64,000 nt of DNA from Chthoniobacterales bacterium (GCA_035274845.1 DATENU010000007.1:1-64000); one strand, 5' to 3'; positions 45,766-54,910 are shown, counted from the stretch's first letter. Notes: generated by a model from the letters alone, not told the origin. Numbers and translations: made by a program.

Positions 45766-46245
45766 GTGAACTATTCTCGACTGGTCCTGCCCGGAGCCCT
45801 GCTCCTCGCGATCGTTTTCGCCGGCTGTTCGACCGCGGATAAAAAGACTGCCCAGGAAACCAGCAAGGCGACCTCGACCAAGAATGGTCAACTGCTCGCG
45901 GTCTCCGCCGATTCCGCTGCTTTCTTTCAACGCGGGCCCCAAGCGGGCCGGGAGCCGGACAAGACGCTTCCGAGAGAGACTTTGGTCAAGCTGATCCGGC
46001 CGTCGTTCGGTTTCAGCAAGGTGCAGCTGGTCGCTTCTGGAGAGCAGGGCTATGTCGCCAGTGACGAGCTCAAACCAGCCTCTTCTACCCTGATCGCCTC
46101 GACGACGGCCCGAACATCTCCGGATTCTCTGACTCCCGCTTCGACCCCCGCGGTCGAGCAATTCAATCTGGATTCGAACGATCCGCGACTCGTCCCTCCC
46201 CCGGAAGAACTCCCCAACCCCGATCTGCCTGCTCCCTCACACTGA
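45766..46245 (+). CDS. Lipoprotein with SH3-like segment
   Basis: 159 aa from GTG 45766. The lipobox LLAIVFAGC places the lipid-modified Cys at residue 21. A linker rich in Lys/Thr/Ser follows, then a segment RETLVKLIRPSFGFSKVQLVASGEQGYVASDELKP that fits an SH3-like fold, and a disordered Ser/Thr/Pro tail. It should be anchored in the inner or outer membrane. Partner unknown. Confidence 0.75.
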   Translation: MNYSRLVLPGALLLAIVFAGCSTADKKTAQETSKATSTKNGQLLAVSADSAAFFQRGPQAGREPDKTLPRETLVKLIRPSFGFSKVQLVASGEQGYVASDELKPASSTLIASTTARTSPDSLTPASTPAVEQFNLDSNDPRLVPPPEELPNPDLPAPSH

Positions 46246-46260
46246 GAATAATCGCGCTGA

Positions 46261-46581
46261 ATGGTTGCCGCCGGCGACGCGCCGGACCAATCTTTGGGTA
46301 GCGTGATCGAATCCATCCATGTTTTTTACGAAGGCAACGTCCAGGGCGTTGGCTTTCGTTATTCGGTCAGGCAAATCGCCAAGGGATTCGACGTCACCGG
46401 TTCGGTGCGCAACCTGGCGGACGGCAGCGTGGAGCTGCTGGCCACCGGCGAGAAAGAAGAAGTCCGCGCGTTCCTGGAGGCCATTCTCCAAAGCGAACTT
46501 CGGGCCCACATCAAGCATCATTTCGAAACGCCTCTGCCCCATCCACCCCCCACCCGCGGTTTCGAAATTCGGCATGACTGA
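46261..46581 (+). CDS. acyP: Acylphosphatase
   Basis: Hydrolyses carboxyl-phosphate bonds. 106 aa from ATG 46261. The domain (from about residue 18) has HVFYEGNVQGVGFRYSVRQIA with the catalytic Arg in GFRY, then VTGSVRNLADGSVELLATG with the catalytic Asn in RNLADG, and EVRAFLEAI. The N-terminal ~15 residues are an extension. It overlaps the ABC ATPase start by 8 nt. Confidence 0.9.
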   Translation: MVAAGDAPDQSLGSVIESIHVFYEGNVQGVGFRYSVRQIAKGFDVTGSVRNLADGSVELLATGEKEEVRAFLEAILQSELRAHIKHHFETPLPHPPPTRGFEIRHD

Positions 46582-47446
46582 ACCTGCTGTCCTCCTCAGC
46601 AACGTCACCAAAATATTTCCAGTCCCATTCCAGCGGCGTCCCGTCGTGGCCCTGCGCGATTTGAACCTGGAAGTGGCGCCCGGCCAGATCTACGGCCTGC
46701 TCGGGCCCAATGGCTCCGGGAAGAGCACGACCCTCAAAATCATTCTCGGCCTGGTCACCCCGACGCGCGGAAAAGCGCAAATCTTTGGGCGGGACAGCGA
46801 CCGGGTCGCGAGCCACGAATCGGTCGGTTATCTGCCGGAGAGTCCCGATTTCTACAAATACCTCACGGGCGAAGAGACCTTGCGATTCTACGGAAAACTT
46901 TGCGGCCTCCGCGGCGCGCGCTTGAAGAATCGGGTCGGCGAACTGCTTGCCCTGGTCGGCCTAACGAGTGCGGCTGGACGACGGCTGAATGGCTACTCCA
47001 AGGGAATGCTGCAACGCATCGGCCTCGCCCAGGCTCTCATCCAGGAACCGGCGCTGCTCATCCTGGACGAACCCACGGCAGGGGTCGATCCGGCCGGGGC
47101 GCGGGAGATTCGCGACCTCATTCTGGAGCTGAAAGGGCGCGGCATCACGGTTCTGCTTTCATCGCATTTGCTTGGCCAGGTGCAGGAGATTTGCGATCGA
47201 GTCGGCATTCTCGCCAACGGGGTTCTGGTGCGGGAAGGGTCGCTGGGCGATTTGCTGAGCGTCGAAAACCAAACCCAGATCATTTTGGAAAACGCGTCTC
47301 CCGCCCTCATCAACGAAATCAGCGGCCTGGCCTGTGGATCCAGGGCACGCCTGGTTGAATGTGGCCCGCCCCGAACCTCACTCGAACGTCTCTTTCTCGA
47401 AGCTACCCAGGCGCCGGGCGGCAATGGCGCACGCAAATCATCCTGA
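46574..47446 (+). CDS. ABC transporter ATP-binding protein
   Basis: 290 aa. Walker A GPNGSGKST (~42-50), the Q-loop region VGYLPESPDFY, signature motif NGYSKGMLQRIGLAQAL, Walker B LLILDEPTAGVD and the H-loop LLSSHLL are all present. The pattern (YLPESP.FY..LTGEE) is that of the DrrA/CcmA-type exporter ATPases that pair with a separate integral membrane permease. ATG 46574 lies inside the end of acyP. The permease follows with TGATG overlap. Confidence 0.93.
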   Translation: MTEPAVLLSNVTKIFPVPFQRRPVVALRDLNLEVAPGQIYGLLGPNGSGKSTTLKIILGLVTPTRGKAQIFGRDSDRVASHESVGYLPESPDFYKYLTGEETLRFYGKLCGLRGARLKNRVGELLALVGLTSAAGRRLNGYSKGMLQRIGLAQALIQEPALLILDEPTAGVDPAGAREIRDLILELKGRGITVLLSSHLLGQVQEICDRVGILANGVLVREGSLGDLLSVENQTQIILENASPALINEISGLACGSRARLVECGPPRTSLERLFLEATQAPGGNGARKSS

Positions 47447-48330
47447 TGAACGCGGGCCATCACGCTTTCTCTTTTTTCCGGGTGGCGGCGATCACCGGCG
47501 CGACACTCAGGGGATTAGCCCGGCTAAAGACCTTTTACGTGTTGCTGTTCTTCGCCCTGCTCCTCATCGGCAATTCGATTTTCATGGCCCAAATGACCTT
47601 TCAGCAGGAGTTCCAGGTGCTGAAGGACATCGCTCTCGGCGCCATGAGCGTTTTCTCCTCGTTGCTCGCGGTGCTGGCTACGGCGCGCCTTCTTCCCCAG
47701 GACATCGAGGACCGCACTGCCTCCACCATTTTGGCCAAGCCGGTGTCGCGGTTTGAATATCTTGCCGGCAAATTACTGGGCGCGCTGCTGCTCCTCGCGA
47801 TCAGCCTGGTCGCAATGAGCGCGCTTTTCTTTCTGGTGCTGACATTGCGGGAACAGGCCGTTCTGCGCGAAACCGTGCGGCAAATGAGCGCGGCGCCGCC
47901 GGAACAATTGGCCGAAACATTGCGGCTGGTGAGGACTTCCGCCCTCAATTCGAATTTGCTCGCCGGTATTGCGATTATCTACGTGAAGGCTTGCCTGCTC
48001 GCCTCGCTGACGCTGTTCGTCTCGACGTTCGCCACGACTAGCATTTTTACGATGATCGTCATGACGTTCGTCTATTTCATCGGCCACCTCCAGGCGGTTG
48101 CCCGCGAGTTCTGGTTCCAAACCCACAGCGCCGGCTGGATCTCCCAGACTTTTCTTGGCCTGGTCGCGTTGTTCTTTCCCGACCTCCAGTTGTTTACTCT
48201 CACGGACGACGTCGTCGCCGGAAACGCCATCCCAATGGCGGTTCTTGCCCAAATCGTCACGCTCGGTCTGTTTTATACGGGCTTTTATCTCCTGCTCGCC
48301 TGGTCGGTTTTTTTCCGGAAAGAATTATGA
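47446..48330 (+). CDS. ABC transporter permease
   Basis: 294 aa integral membrane protein of the ABC-2 type, six hydrophobic segments. Helix 1 near LKTFYVLLFFALLLIGNSIF; the conserved cytoplasmic part is PQDIEDRTASTILAKPVSRFEYLAGKLLGALLLL (the E-D-R-T....KPVSR..Y..GK pattern), then segments near residues 125, 200, 240 and 270. Stops in an ATGA overlap with the next gene. With the ATPase it forms an exporter; the cargo is unknown. Confidence 0.88.
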   Translation: MNAGHHAFSFFRVAAITGATLRGLARLKTFYVLLFFALLLIGNSIFMAQMTFQQEFQVLKDIALGAMSVFSSLLAVLATARLLPQDIEDRTASTILAKPVSRFEYLAGKLLGALLLLAISLVAMSALFFLVLTLREQAVLRETVRQMSAAPPEQLAETLRLVRTSALNSNLLAGIAIIYVKACLLASLTLFVSTFATTSIFTMIVMTFVYFIGHLQAVAREFWFQTHSAGWISQTFLGLVALFFPDLQLFTLTDDVVAGNAIPMAVLAQIVTLGLFYTGFYLLLAWSVFFRKEL

Positions 48331-49076
48331 TGCGGGTTATCGTCGCCATTCTCGGCGTCGCACTATTTGGCGCGGCTAAATTACCGGTGGAACAGGCCAT
48401 CGCCGAAACGCATCGCCAGCTCCATTTTCGCGCGCTCGATTTCAATCTCGACTTGCGCGAGCACGTGGGACAACTCGGTTTCATCGCGGCCCTGAGCGGC
48501 TTCCGCTCGCTGGTGGCGGACGCCCTTTTTCTGCAGGCTCACGTGGCTTGGGAGCGGACGGAATGGGGGCGCGTCCTCCTGCTCTTTCGTCGGATTACTA
48601 CTCTGCAACCACGCGCCCTATTATTCTGGGACATGGCTGCCTGGCATATGGCGTGGAACGCAAGCACCGCCGCCCTGAACGACCGCGCCCAACCGCGCCT
48701 CGCCCTCCGGATCAAGGCGCAGCGGGAATATTTCCAGCTCGGCAAAGACTTCCTTGAACGCGGCATCAGAAATAATCCGGACCGTCCGCAACTCTACGAA
48801 GCCCTGGGCCGCCTTTATCGCGACAAATATGGCGATCACGAACACGCGGCGGAGTTTTACGCCAAGGCCGCTCTCCTGCCTGAAGCACCCGGTTACGAGA
48901 AGCGTTTCGCCGCGTATGAACTGGCGCTCTGCCCGGGCCGCGAACGGGAGGCCTACGCCAGTTTACAGGCCCTTTACAAATCCGGCGAAAAGGAAAGATT
49001 CCCGACCTTGCTACGCCGCCTTAAAGAACTGGAAATTAAGTTGGAAATACCGCCAGATGAGCGGATACCCGACTAA
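48327..49076 (+). CDS. TPR-like protein of unknown function, ABC exporter partner
   Basis: 249 aa. One N-terminal hydrophobic helix (MMRVIVAILGVALFGAAKL), then a helical array with two or three TPR-like pairs: GFRSLVADALFLQAHVAW, LLLFRRITTLQPRALLFWDMAAWHMAWN and RGIRNNPDRPQLYEALGRLYRDKYGDHEHAAEFYAKAALLP. Position directly after the permease suggests a membrane-bound subunit of the same system, seen in other bacteria with this exporter class, but no function can be assigned. Coupled by ATGA overlap. Confidence 0.75.
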   Translation: MMRVIVAILGVALFGAAKLPVEQAIAETHRQLHFRALDFNLDLREHVGQLGFIAALSGFRSLVADALFLQAHVAWERTEWGRVLLLFRRITTLQPRALLFWDMAAWHMAWNASTAALNDRAQPRLALRIKAQREYFQLGKDFLERGIRNNPDRPQLYEALGRLYRDKYGDHEHAAEFYAKAALLPEAPGYEKRFAAYELALCPGREREAYASLQALYKSGEKERFPTLLRRLKELEIKLEIPPDERIPD

Positions 49077-49100
49077 CGGCCCTGACCTTTTTATTTGCCC

Positions 49101-49823
49101 ATGCGTCTCGCGATTCTGAGCGATCTCCACGCTAACCTCGAAGCAACCAACGCCGTCCTGGCCGATGCGCACGAGTGCGGGTGCAGGGATTTCGTTTGTC
49201 TCGGCGACGTCGTCGGCTACAACGCGAACCCACGGGAGTGCCTGGAGATTGTGCAAAAAATGGAATGCCCGGTGGTGAAGGGAAATCACGACGAGCAGGC
49301 CTCGCTCGAGGAATCTTCGCGGGATTTCAACGCCCTTGCGGAAATGGCCATCAACTGGACCCGCTCCCAGCTGAAAGCCCCGGAGAAGGAATGGCTCCGC
49401 TCGCTTCCTTTGACCGGAACCGTGCGCGATTTCTCCATCGTGCATGCGACGCTCGATTCGCCCGCGGAATGGCGATACGTTCTTAACAGCCTCGATGCCG
49501 CGGCCAGTTTTCCTTACCAGACCGCAACGGTTTGTTTCTTCGGACATACCCACGTAGCAGGAGCGTTTGTCCGCGACGAAGGGGTCAAAAGCGTGAAAGT
49601 CGATCAGCTCGAAATCGAGGAGACGAAGAAATATTTGATTAACGTCGGCAGCGTCGGGCAGCCGCGGGATGGCGACTGGCGCGCCGCCTATTGCATTTAT
49701 CACCTGGACAAGAACGTCGTTGAACAACGGCGGGTCGAGTATGACCTCGAGACCGCGCAACAGAAGGTGATCAAGGCTGGATTGCCCCGGATGCTCGCGG
49801 AACGGCTGAAGCTCGGGCGGTGA
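49101..49823 (+). CDS. Metallophosphoesterase (YfcE-like phosphodiesterase)
   Basis: 240 aa calcineurin-like enzyme. Metal ligands: Asp and His in LAILSDLHANLEA, Asp in CLGDVVGYN, the GNHD motif in VVKGNHDEQA, His in SIVHATLD, and GHTH in FFGHTHV. The C-terminal part has INVGSVGQPRD, typical of bacterial single-domain metallophosphodiesterases. TTG 49095 is an alternative start two codons upstream. Last gene of the run; the 75-nt CAGATT-type repeat follows. Confidence 0.9.
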   Translation: MRLAILSDLHANLEATNAVLADAHECGCRDFVCLGDVVGYNANPRECLEIVQKMECPVVKGNHDEQASLEESSRDFNALAEMAINWTRSQLKAPEKEWLRSLPLTGTVRDFSIVHATLDSPAEWRYVLNSLDAAASFPYQTATVCFFGHTHVAGAFVRDEGVKSVKVDQLEIEETKKYLINVGSVGQPRDGDWRAAYCIYHLDKNVVEQRRVEYDLETAQQKVIKAGLPRMLAERLKLGR

Positions 49824-49825
49824 GT

Positions 49826-49900
49826 GATTGCAGATTGTAGATTTCAGATTGCAGATTGCCCCGAATTCAATCTGAAATCTGAAATCTGAAATCTGAAATC
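49826..49900. repeat. CAGATT-type array with inverse half
   Basis: Units of ATTTCAGATTGCAG and GATTGTAG (49826-49858) face ATCTGAA units (49868-49900), so the whole can fold back on itself. It directly precedes the coding sequence of the family 9 glycosyltransferase and seems to take the place of that gene's start region. Confidence 0.8.
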
Positions 49901-49942
49901 CGTTCGATTCTCATCATCAAGCCCAGCTCGCTCGGTGACATC

Positions 49943-50896
49943 GTGCATACCCTGCCGGCTGTGGCGGCGATCCGCGATGCTCACCCGCACGCGGACATCA
50001 CCTGGACCATCAATCCGGAATGGACCACGCTCCTGCGCGGCAATCCCGACGTCGACCACGTCCACATCTTTCCCCGAGGCAAACTAGGTGGGCTGAAAGG
50101 GCCGCGCCATTTGTGGCCCTGGCTTAAATCCACGAGAGCGTTACGCCCGGATGTCGCGCTCGATTTTCAAGGCTTGCTCCGCTCTGCGCTGATTGGGCGC
50201 GTGAGTAAGGCGAGGGAGTTTTGGGGGATGAGCGATGGCCGGGAAGGATCGAGATTTTTTTACCAGCACGTCGCGAAGGTGGACCGGCGCGCGCACGCGG
50301 TGGAACGCTATCTGAAACTCGCTGAGGCTTTCGGCGCGCCCGTGCGGGAACCGATTCGTTTTCCCCTGCCCACGGGAGATGAATTACCGCGTTTTGATCC
50401 GTATCCGCCGTTTGTCGTTCTGCATCCTTTCGCCCGCGGCTCGGGCAAATCGTTGAGCAACGCCGTGATTGAAAGTTTCTGTCGCGTCCTGGCGCCGGTC
50501 CGTGTCGTCCTGGTGGGAAAGACCGGCCGAGGAATCAAACCGGCGGATAATTGCGTGAACCTGGCTAATCAAACCACCCTTCTGCAGCTGATCTGGCTGC
50601 TGCGCTCGGCCCAGTTCACGATCAGCGTGGATAGCGGTCCCATGCACATCGCCGCGGCCATCTCGTCGCGATTGGTCTCGATTCACACCTGGTCCGATCC
50701 GCGCCGGGTCGGGCCTTACAATTCCGAAGCGTGGGTCTGGAAGAACGGGCAATTGCTTCAGGCCGGCGACCTCGCCGAGGCGAAGCTAAAAAAAGGCCGG
50801 CGATTTACGGAGGCCGACGTCCCGGGCATCATCGATTTGGTCGCCCGTTCGACATCGGAATCCGAAGCGACGAATTCTACGTCGAGCGGCGAGTGA
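49943..50896 (+). CDS. Glycosyltransferase family 9 (heptosyltransferase-like)
   Basis: Adds a sugar in lipopolysaccharide core or similar glycan synthesis. 317 aa from GTG 49943. GT9 features: DITWTINPEW, HLWPWLKSTRALRPDVALDFQGLLRSALIG, VLHPFARGSGKS and FTISVDSGPMHIAAA with the Asp-Ser-Gly and His motif. The family-typical N-terminal strand ILIIKPSSLGDIVH is encoded in frame from 49907, upstream of GTG 49943, but there is no ATG, GTG or TTG between the in-frame stop at 49880 and 49943: that stretch is the CAGATT repeat. Either a rare ATT/CTG start is used, or the product lacks its first strand. The 3' end overlaps convergent ispD by 20 nt. Confidence 0.78.
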   Translation: MHTLPAVAAIRDAHPHADITWTINPEWTTLLRGNPDVDHVHIFPRGKLGGLKGPRHLWPWLKSTRALRPDVALDFQGLLRSALIGRVSKAREFWGMSDGREGSRFFYQHVAKVDRRAHAVERYLKLAEAFGAPVREPIRFPLPTGDELPRFDPYPPFVVLHPFARGSGKSLSNAVIESFCRVLAPVRVVLVGKTGRGIKPADNCVNLANQTTLLQLIWLLRSAQFTISVDSGPMHIAAAISSRLVSIHTWSDPRRVGPYNSEAWVWKNGQLLQAGDLAEAKLKKGRRFTEADVPGIIDLVARSTSESEATNSTSSGE

Positions 50897-51557
50897 GCAC
50901 CGCCTCGGCCAGGAGCAGATCGCGCGGATAAGTAATCTTGAAGTTGAATTCGTCGTTCGGAACGAGAACCACCTTCGCTCCGAGATGCTCTACGGCGGAA
51001 ACCTCGTCGGTGATCGAGAGATTCTTTTCCGCCACGCCGGCATAAGCAGAGAGAAGAAGATCGCGGGAAAAAACTTGCGGCGTTTGCATGGCAAAGAGTC
51101 CCTCCCGGTTAACGCCTCCGGTGACCACTCGATCTGCATCGGCCCGTTTCAGGGTGTCGGTGACGGGCTCGGCCAACGCCGCCGCCCCGTGTTCACGAGC
51201 GATCGCAAAAACACGCTCGATTTGTTGCGACATGACCAGCGGCCGGGCCGCATCGTGCACCGCCACGTAGCGCGCTTCCGGGCCAAGCCGTTCCAATCCG
51301 GCGCGCACCGAGTCCTGCCGGTGTCTTCCTCCCGGAACGACGGCACGCACTTTTTGAAATTCGTTCCGCCGGACAAGCTCCTCCAGGTCCTGCACGCGTT
51401 CCGTATGCCCGACGAGAATGATTTCATTCACGCAATCCGTCTTCTCGAAGGCGCCAAGCGTATGCGCCAGGACCGGCTTGTCACCGAGCGGCGCCAATAG
51501 TTTATCAAACCCCATCCGCTGGCTGCTGCCCGCGGCGACGATGATGGCGCTTAACAT
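50877..51557 (-). CDS. ispD: 2-C-methyl-D-erythritol 4-phosphate cytidylyltransferase
   Basis: Third step of the MEP pathway for isoprenoids, forming CDP-methylerythritol. 226 aa. Seen: AIIVAAGSSQRMGFDKLLAPLGDKPVL with the CTP-binding loop, GGRHRQDSVRAGLERL, AVHDAARPLV and the C-terminal TDEVSAVEHLG, NFKITYPRDL. Downstream of yqeY with a 32-nt gap on the same strand. Supplies precursors for hopanoids made by the shc operon at 12-16 kb. Confidence 0.94.
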   Translation of the reverse strand: MLSAIIVAAGSSQRMGFDKLLAPLGDKPVLAHTLGAFEKTDCVNEIILVGHTERVQDLEELVRRNEFQKVRAVVPGGRHRQDSVRAGLERLGPEARYVAVHDAARPLVMSQQIERVFAIAREHGAAALAEPVTDTLKRADADRVVTGGVNREGLFAMQTPQVFSRDLLLSAYAGVAEKNLSITDEVSAVEHLGAKVVLVPNDEFNFKITYPRDLLLAEAVLTRRST

Positions 51558-51589
51558 GAAGACGAAAAAGAGCCCACCGCGCAGCCCTG

Positions 51590-52036
51590 TTATCCGAGTT
51601 GCTTTTGGACTTCCGCGCTCAACGCCTTCCCATCCGCGCGGCCCGCGGCTTTGGCCTGAAGCGCTTTCATCACCGCGCCCATCTGCGCCTTCGACGTCGC
51701 GCCGACTTCCGCGATGGTCTCCCGAACCAGCGCGGAAAGTTCCTCCGCGCTCAGTCCTTTCGGCAGATAGGCATTCAGAATTTCGATCTCTTCCCTTTCC
51801 TTCGCGGCGAGTTCGGGCCGCCCGCCTTTTTCAAAACTCTCAATCGAATCCTGGCGCTGTTTCACCTGCTTCCGGATCACTTGCGTCGCCGCGGAGTCAT
51901 CCAGAACGCCGTCCGGTTTTTCGATGGCGGCGTATTTGAGCGCCGATTTCAACATGCGAAGCACGGCGAGTTTGCCGGCCTCCTTCGCTCGCATCGCATC
52001 CTTCAGATCTGAATCTATCCGTTCTGGTAATGTCAT
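51590..52036 (-). CDS. GatB/YqeY domain protein
   Basis: 148 aa. The YqeY fold is recognised by MTLPERIDSDLKDAMRAKEAGKLAVLRMLKSALKYAAIE, then SATQVIRKQVKQRQDSIESFEKGGRPELAAKEREEIEILNAYLPKGLS and the C-terminal KAQMGAVMKALQAKAAGRADGKALSAEVQKQL, each split here by family pattern. The domain resembles the tRNA-interacting tail of GatB; function unknown. 3 nt after fabD. Confidence 0.9.
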   Translation of the reverse strand: MTLPERIDSDLKDAMRAKEAGKLAVLRMLKSALKYAAIEKPDGVLDDSAATQVIRKQVKQRQDSIESFEKGGRPELAAKEREEIEILNAYLPKGLSAEELSALVRETIAEVGATSKAQMGAVMKALQAKAAGRADGKALSAEVQKQLG

Positions 52037-52039
52037 TGG

Positions 52040-52975
52040 TTATCTTTCGCGCAACTTCTCCGCGCACGCATGCACCGAAGCCGGGTCGCTCACGCTGATC
52101 ACTTCGGCGTCTTTTCGGGTCCGGCGCAGCAAACCCGCTAGCACTTCGCCGGGACCGAGCTCGATGAAGAAATCGCAGCCCCGTTCCAGAAGGGCTTCCA
52201 GACAATCGCTCCAGCGAACCGTGCTGGTAACCTGGTCCTGCAGCGCGGTTCGAATCTCCGGCAATGTTTCGACGACGCCCCCGGTGACATTGCTCATCAC
52301 GGCAAAGCGCGGCGCGCTCAACTCGGCTTCGAGCAAAGGCTCTTCGAGTTGCTCATAAGCGCTGTTCATCAGGCGCGAATGATAAGCCCCGGCCACGTTC
52401 AAGAGCGTCGCACGCCGAATCCCATGTTCCTTCGCAAGGCTGACGGCCATTTCGACTTTCGAGGCCTCGCCAGAAACCACGATCTGTCCCGGCGCGTTAA
52501 TATTGGCCACGTCGACATCCGTCGCGGCCGCCAACGCGCGCACGGAGTTTTCATCCGCGCCAATCATTGCCGCCATGGCTCCCGCCGTTGCCGCGCAGGC
52601 CGTATCCATGAGCCGGCCGCGGGTCTCGACCAATTTCAGGCCCGTGGCAAAACCGAAGGTCCCGGCCGCTGCATGCGCCGTCCATTCGCCTAACGACAAT
52701 CCGGCCGCCGCCTCAATGGCAAAATCTCCCGCCACCCCGCGCAACGCCGCCAGGCAGGCCAGCCCATGAACGTAGAGAGCCGGCTGACAGTTCGAGGTCT
52801 TGGTCAGTTCTTCGAGCGGCCCGTTCCACGCGATCCCACTCAAGGAACGGCCGAGAATCTGATCGGCCTGCTGGAACAAGTCTCCCGCCGCCGGGTGGTG
52901 CGCGGCCAGGTCGCGGCCCATCCCGACGCTTTGTGCCCCCTGGCCGGCAAACAGTAGCGCGATCTTTTTTGCCAT
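52040..52975 (-). CDS. fabD: Malonyl-CoA:ACP transacylase
   Basis: Loads malonyl groups on ACP for fatty acid synthesis. 311 aa. Seen: ALLFAGQGAQSVGMGRDL, the active-site GLSLGEWTA with the nucleophilic Ser (GXSXG, here with Leu in place of the usual His before Ser), then AGAYHSRLMN with the catalytic His and FIELGPGEVLAGLLRR. Lies first in a fabD-yqeY-ispD run. Divergent from the TonB-C gene. Confidence 0.93.
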   Translation of the reverse strand: MAKKIALLFAGQGAQSVGMGRDLAAHHPAAGDLFQQADQILGRSLSGIAWNGPLEELTKTSNCQPALYVHGLACLAALRGVAGDFAIEAAAGLSLGEWTAHAAAGTFGFATGLKLVETRGRLMDTACAATAGAMAAMIGADENSVRALAAATDVDVANINAPGQIVVSGEASKVEMAVSLAKEHGIRRATLLNVAGAYHSRLMNSAYEQLEEPLLEAELSAPRFAVMSNVTGGVVETLPEIRTALQDQVTSTVRWSDCLEALLERGCDFFIELGPGEVLAGLLRRTRKDAEVISVSDPASVHACAEKLRER

Positions 52976-53060
52976 GTTAGGTTAGTAGTTTCTCCGCGCC
53001 TATCGCGCAACTCGCGTAATTAAGCTTGCATTTCTGTCATGAAATCAAAATACTTTGCGT

Positions 53061-53450
53061 ATGCAGAAACATGCACGCAATGCAGCGCTTGCAGTTATCG
53101 CGCTGTTGGTCGCATTGCCGCTAGCAACGGCTAATGCCAAATGGCTTGAAAAGTCAGAACCGAACCTTCCGTTCGGTGTCTACCTTCAAGGGTTACAGGG
53201 GTCAGTCGTGCTTTCCCTGACGCTGGACAAGAGTGGCCGCGTCACGAGCACCAATGTTCTGCGGAGCAGCGGTCATCCCGCTTTGGATGAACTCGCCCGC
53301 AACGCAGCCATGAACTGGCGCCTGAGCGCCGACTCCGTCCTGCCCACTGATATCAGCAAGGGCCGGGTTGAGTTGATAACGTTCAAGAACTCCCATCCGC
53401 CGAAGATGATGCTACCGGACACTCGGCCGTATTGGGCGCAGTTAAGATAA
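53061..53450 (+). CDS. TonB C-terminal domain protein
   Basis: 129 aa with a signal peptide or anchor (ARNAALAVIALLVALPLATANA) and a single TonB-C-like domain: LQGLQGSVVLSLTLDKSGRVTSTNVLRSSGHPALDELARNAAMNWRL split over the family strands and helix. There is no Pro-rich periplasmic spacer, so it is shorter than true TonB proteins; small proteins of this type are common but not characterised. ATG 53061 chosen; TTG 53055 is just upstream. Confidence 0.8.
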   Translation: MQKHARNAALAVIALLVALPLATANAKWLEKSEPNLPFGVYLQGLQGSVVLSLTLDKSGRVTSTNVLRSSGHPALDELARNAAMNWRLSADSVLPTDISKGRVELITFKNSHPPKMMLPDTRPYWAQLR

Positions 53451-53651
53451 AGTCGAACGCGCGGTAGTCGTTTCCTACGACTCCGCTGGCAGTCCGGCGG
53501 CGGACGCCCCATCCGCCGCCACGGGGCAGGTCCCCTTTGCCTTCCTTTTCTCGGAGGCAAATTGTCGGCGCCTCCTGACGCGTATCCTTCGTGGCGCGAC
53601 TTTGCGCTTGCGCCTCCGGCGTCACTCGCCAGCATAATCGCAAGCTCCCTT

Positions 53652-54908
53652 ATGGCTTTCACCACGCGCGAAATCGAATCCCCTGATCCAACGACGCGCG
53701 TGGTCGCGGCGGACGCGCAGGCCCGGGAAACGCTTGGCGATATCGGAGAAAAGATGGTGCTCAATATGGGCCCGTCGCACCCCGCCACCCACGGTGTTTT
53801 ACGTCTCGTCCTTGAGATGGATGGCGAGACGATAACGAAAGCGATCCCGGACGTCGGCTATCTCCATCGGGGCGACGAAAAAATCGCCGAGAACATGCAG
53901 TACAACCAGTTCGTCCCCTACACCGACCGGCTCGATTATCTCGCGCCGCTGGCGAACAACGTTGCCTATGCGCTCGCCGTCGAGAAATTGATGGGCTGGG
54001 AATTGCCGCCGCGGGGAAAAGCCATCCGGGTGATTTGCTGCGAGACCGCTCGCATTTCGGCGCATCTCCTGGGTCTGGGCGCCATGGCGCTCGATCTCGG
54101 AGCGATGACCGCGTTTCTTTACACGTTCACGGAGCGGGAAAAACTCTACAATCTTTTCGAACTGCTCACCGGCGCGCGCTTCACCACGTCTTATACTCGC
54201 GTCGGCGGCCAGATCCGCGATTTGCCCGAGAAGTTCATCCCCCAGCTGGAAAAGTTTCTCGACGGTTTCATCCCGCAGCTCGACGAGGTGGACAAACTCC
54301 TGACCCGGAACCGGATTTTTGTCGATCGCACTCGCGACATCGGAGTGATTCCGCGTGACCGCGCGATCGCCTATGGGCTTTCGGGGCCAAACCTGCGCGG
54401 CAGCGGCGTCGAACACGATCTGCGACGGAAGCATCCTTACTTGGATTACGACCAGTACGACTTCGAAGTCGTCGTCGGCACGGCCGGGGATTGTTACGAC
54501 CGCTATCTGGTGCGCGTCGAAGAAATGCGGCAAAGCGCCCGCATTCTCCGGCAGGTCATCGAGAAGCTGCCCGATGGCCCGATCAATGTCGCCGACTGGA
54601 AGAACATGCCGCCGCCGAAGTCACGCGTGATGACAAAAATGGAGGAGCTCATTCACCATTTCATTGTGGTGACGGAGGGGCTCGATGCGCCGCCGGGGGA
54701 GATCTATTTCGCGGCTGAAAATCCAAAGGGGGAGCTTGGCTTCTACATCAACAGCAAAGGCGGCGGGGTCCCTCATCGGCTAAAGATCCGGGCGCCCTCG
54801 TTTGTGAACTTAAGCATCCTGCCGGAACTATTACCCGGCAGCTTGCTGAGCGATGTGGTCGCCATCCTGGGCAGTCTGGACTTCGTTATGGGCGAATGCG
54901 ACAGATAA
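53652..54908 (+). CDS. nuoD: NADH-quinone oxidoreductase subunit D
   Basis: 49-kDa subunit of complex I, in the peripheral arm next to the quinone site. 418 aa. Seen: MVLNMGPSHPATHGVLRLVLEMDGE, the conserved quinone-site His in GPSHPATHG, GYLHRGDEKIAE, CCETARISAHLLGLG, and C-terminal ENPKGELGFYINSKGGGVPHRLKIRAPSF. ATG 53652 (MAFTTREIES) is chosen; the frame is open further upstream. Start of the nuo operon in this window; nuoA, nuoB and nuoC are not upstream. Confidence 0.96.
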   Translation: MAFTTREIESPDPTTRVVAADAQARETLGDIGEKMVLNMGPSHPATHGVLRLVLEMDGETITKAIPDVGYLHRGDEKIAENMQYNQFVPYTDRLDYLAPLANNVAYALAVEKLMGWELPPRGKAIRVICCETARISAHLLGLGAMALDLGAMTAFLYTFTEREKLYNLFELLTGARFTTSYTRVGGQIRDLPEKFIPQLEKFLDGFIPQLDEVDKLLTRNRIFVDRTRDIGVIPRDRAIAYGLSGPNLRGSGVEHDLRRKHPYLDYDQYDFEVVVGTAGDCYDRYLVRVEEMRQSARILRQVIEKLPDGPINVADWKNMPPPKSRVMTKMEELIHHFIVVTEGLDAPPGEIYFAAENPKGELGFYINSKGGGVPHRLKIRAPSFVNLSILPELLPGSLLSDVVAILGSLDFVMGECDR

Positions 54909-54910
54909 GC

